A stretch of DNA of 7,311 bases from assembly GCA_937863905.1 (NCBI GenBank), contig CALMHV010000374.1, positions 1 through 7,311 of the forward strand. Reading direction: 5' to 3'. Every line of letters begins with the position of its first letter. Positions within the stretch are counted from its first letter, which is position 1. This DNA is from an uncultured Bacillota bacterium (GTDB lineage: Bacteria; Bacillota; Sulfobacillia; UBA995; UBA9673). Below are positions 6,552-7,311 of the stretch, piece by piece. A program made the position numbers and the translations under genes. The notes under the pieces are model-generated. The model did not search any database. It was given only the letters and a program-made list of their open reading frames with translations, and was not told where the DNA came from.

Positions 6552-7311
6552 GGGGCCCCGGCCTCGCCCGGTTCGGTCGGGCCCTCGTCGACCTCCTTCT
6601 TCCCGAAAGCGGCTGCGTCATCTGCGGCGGCCCGCTGCCTGTCGCGGGCGGGGGTGCGTCGGCCGCCGCCGGGAGTACGCAACGGGCCGCGTTCGCGGAC
6701 GCGCCGTCCTGGGAGCCCGAGGTCTGCCCGGCCTGTCTTCACGACATCTTCGCTCGGGGCGAGACGGGCGGGCTCGACGGTCTCACGAGTCCCACAGCCC
6801 GCTACCTCGACGGGGTTGTCACCGCCGGGGCGTACGGCGGGGTTCTGGAAAAGGCCGTCCTTCGTCTCAAGAACACACCGGATCGCCGCCTCGCTCGCTT
6901 TCTGGCCAGGCTGCTTTCCGAGCGCCTGCGCGAAGGATGCCTCCCGGGCGACTGGACGGCCGTGGTCCCCGTTCCCCTGCACCGCGACCGGTTGCGCGAG
7001 CGGGGGTTCAACCAGGCGGCCGTCCTGGGACGCGAACTGGCGAGTCTTCTGGGGACCCCGGCCCGAGAGGACCTCTGCGCGCGCGTCCGCCCGACGCCCA
7101 TCCAGAGCGGGCTGTCCCGGCAGGACCGGGTCAGGAACCTCAGTGGCGCCTTCCGCCTGGTGGGAGGCCGGGCCCTTCCGGACGCGGGCGAGGGCCGGTT
7201 CCTGGTCGTGGACGATGTCCTGACGACCGGGGCCACGGCGGCCGAACTGGCCCGAACCCTCAAGGCCGGGGGCGTGGCCAGGCAGGTCTGGTGTGCGGCC
7301 GTGGCCCGGGC
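6548..7311 (+). CDS. comF: ComF family protein (zinc ribbon plus phosphoribosyltransferase fold), 3' end cut by the window
   Basis: The frame from GTG 6548 stays open to the window edge, giving about 254 residues with no stop. ComF proteins are needed for DNA uptake in competent bacteria and are linked to handling of single-stranded DNA in the cytoplasm; the exact chemistry is not settled. A zinc ribbon is formed by Cys23-x2-Cys26 and Cys60-x2-Cys63. VVPVPLHRDRLRERGFNQA is the classic ComF signature. QSGLSRQDRVRNLSGAF follows, and the PRPP-binding loop VVDDVLTTGAT lies at 220-230. Only the last few residues should be missing, given a usual family length of about 230-250. The loop between the two cysteine pairs, 33 residues rich in Gly and Ala, seems longer than usual. 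GTG shares GTGA with the recD2 stop, and there is no good ribosome binding site, so coupling to recD2 is likely. No earlier start is available without deep overlap. Sharing an operon with a DNA helicase fits a DNA-processing role. Confidence 0.93.
   Translation, partial: MRGPGLARFGRALVDLLLPESGCVICGGPLPVAGGGASAAAGSTQRAAFADAPSWEPEVCPACLHDIFARGETGGLDGLTSPTARYLDGVVTAGAYGGVLEKAVLRLKNTPDRRLARFLARLLSERLREGCLPGDWTAVVPVPLHRDRLRERGFNQAAVLGRELASLLGTPAREDLCARVRPTPIQSGLSRQDRVRNLSGAFRLVGGRALPDAGEGRFLVVDDVLTTGATAAELARTLKAGGVARQVWCAAVAR

Noticed and set aside
6654..7223. 189-codon + strand frame near the right end
   Set aside because: The translation is Arg/Pro/Ser-rich with no motif. The neighbouring frame from GTG 6548 encodes the full ComF signature set.

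Overview
This is a G+C-rich segment, roughly two-thirds G+C by eye, carrying five genes all on the + strand with almost no space between them. The truncated SAM-I riboswitch at the left edge, the metK and recD2-comF content and the strong GAGG-type ribosome binding sites suggest a high-GC member of the Bacillota (Clostridia-, Symbiobacteria- or Thermaerobacter-like). That placement is inferred from gene content and not proven.

Left part (1-2494): a sulfur-metabolism unit. Bases 1-34 are the 3' end of a SAM-I (S-box) riboswitch. An intrinsic terminator follows at 40-77, and its 5' arm contains the exact reverse complement of the riboswitch P1 3' strand, which is the classic antiterminator arrangement. 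Downstream are a short 'core' MetE-like methionine synthase (120-1313), which lacks the N-terminal half of normal MetE, and metK, S-adenosylmethionine synthetase (1310-2494). The two overlap by ATGA. Together they would make methionine and then SAM, with SAM shutting off its own synthesis.

Middle (2495-4320): a 95-base spacer, then a membrane-anchored diguanylate cyclase (about six or seven hydrophobic segments, then GAF, then GGEEF with an RxxD inhibition site).

Right part (4323-7311): recD2, an SF1B DNA helicase with its start two bases after the cyclase stop, and comF, a phosphoribosyltransferase-fold protein of DNA uptake or recombination. comF begins at a GTG overlapping the recD2 stop (GTGA) and runs off the right edge. 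The overlaps and the absence of any convincing terminator after position 77 suggest that all five genes may be co-transcribed, at least in part.

I do not see a wholly new system. The points most worth a second look are the short MetE-like enzyme under SAM control, whose methyl donor is uncertain, and the unclassified membrane sensor domain of the cyclase. Smaller curiosities are a nine-base tandem repeat inside the MetE-like gene and a perfect inverted repeat replacing a ribosome binding site in front of recD2.
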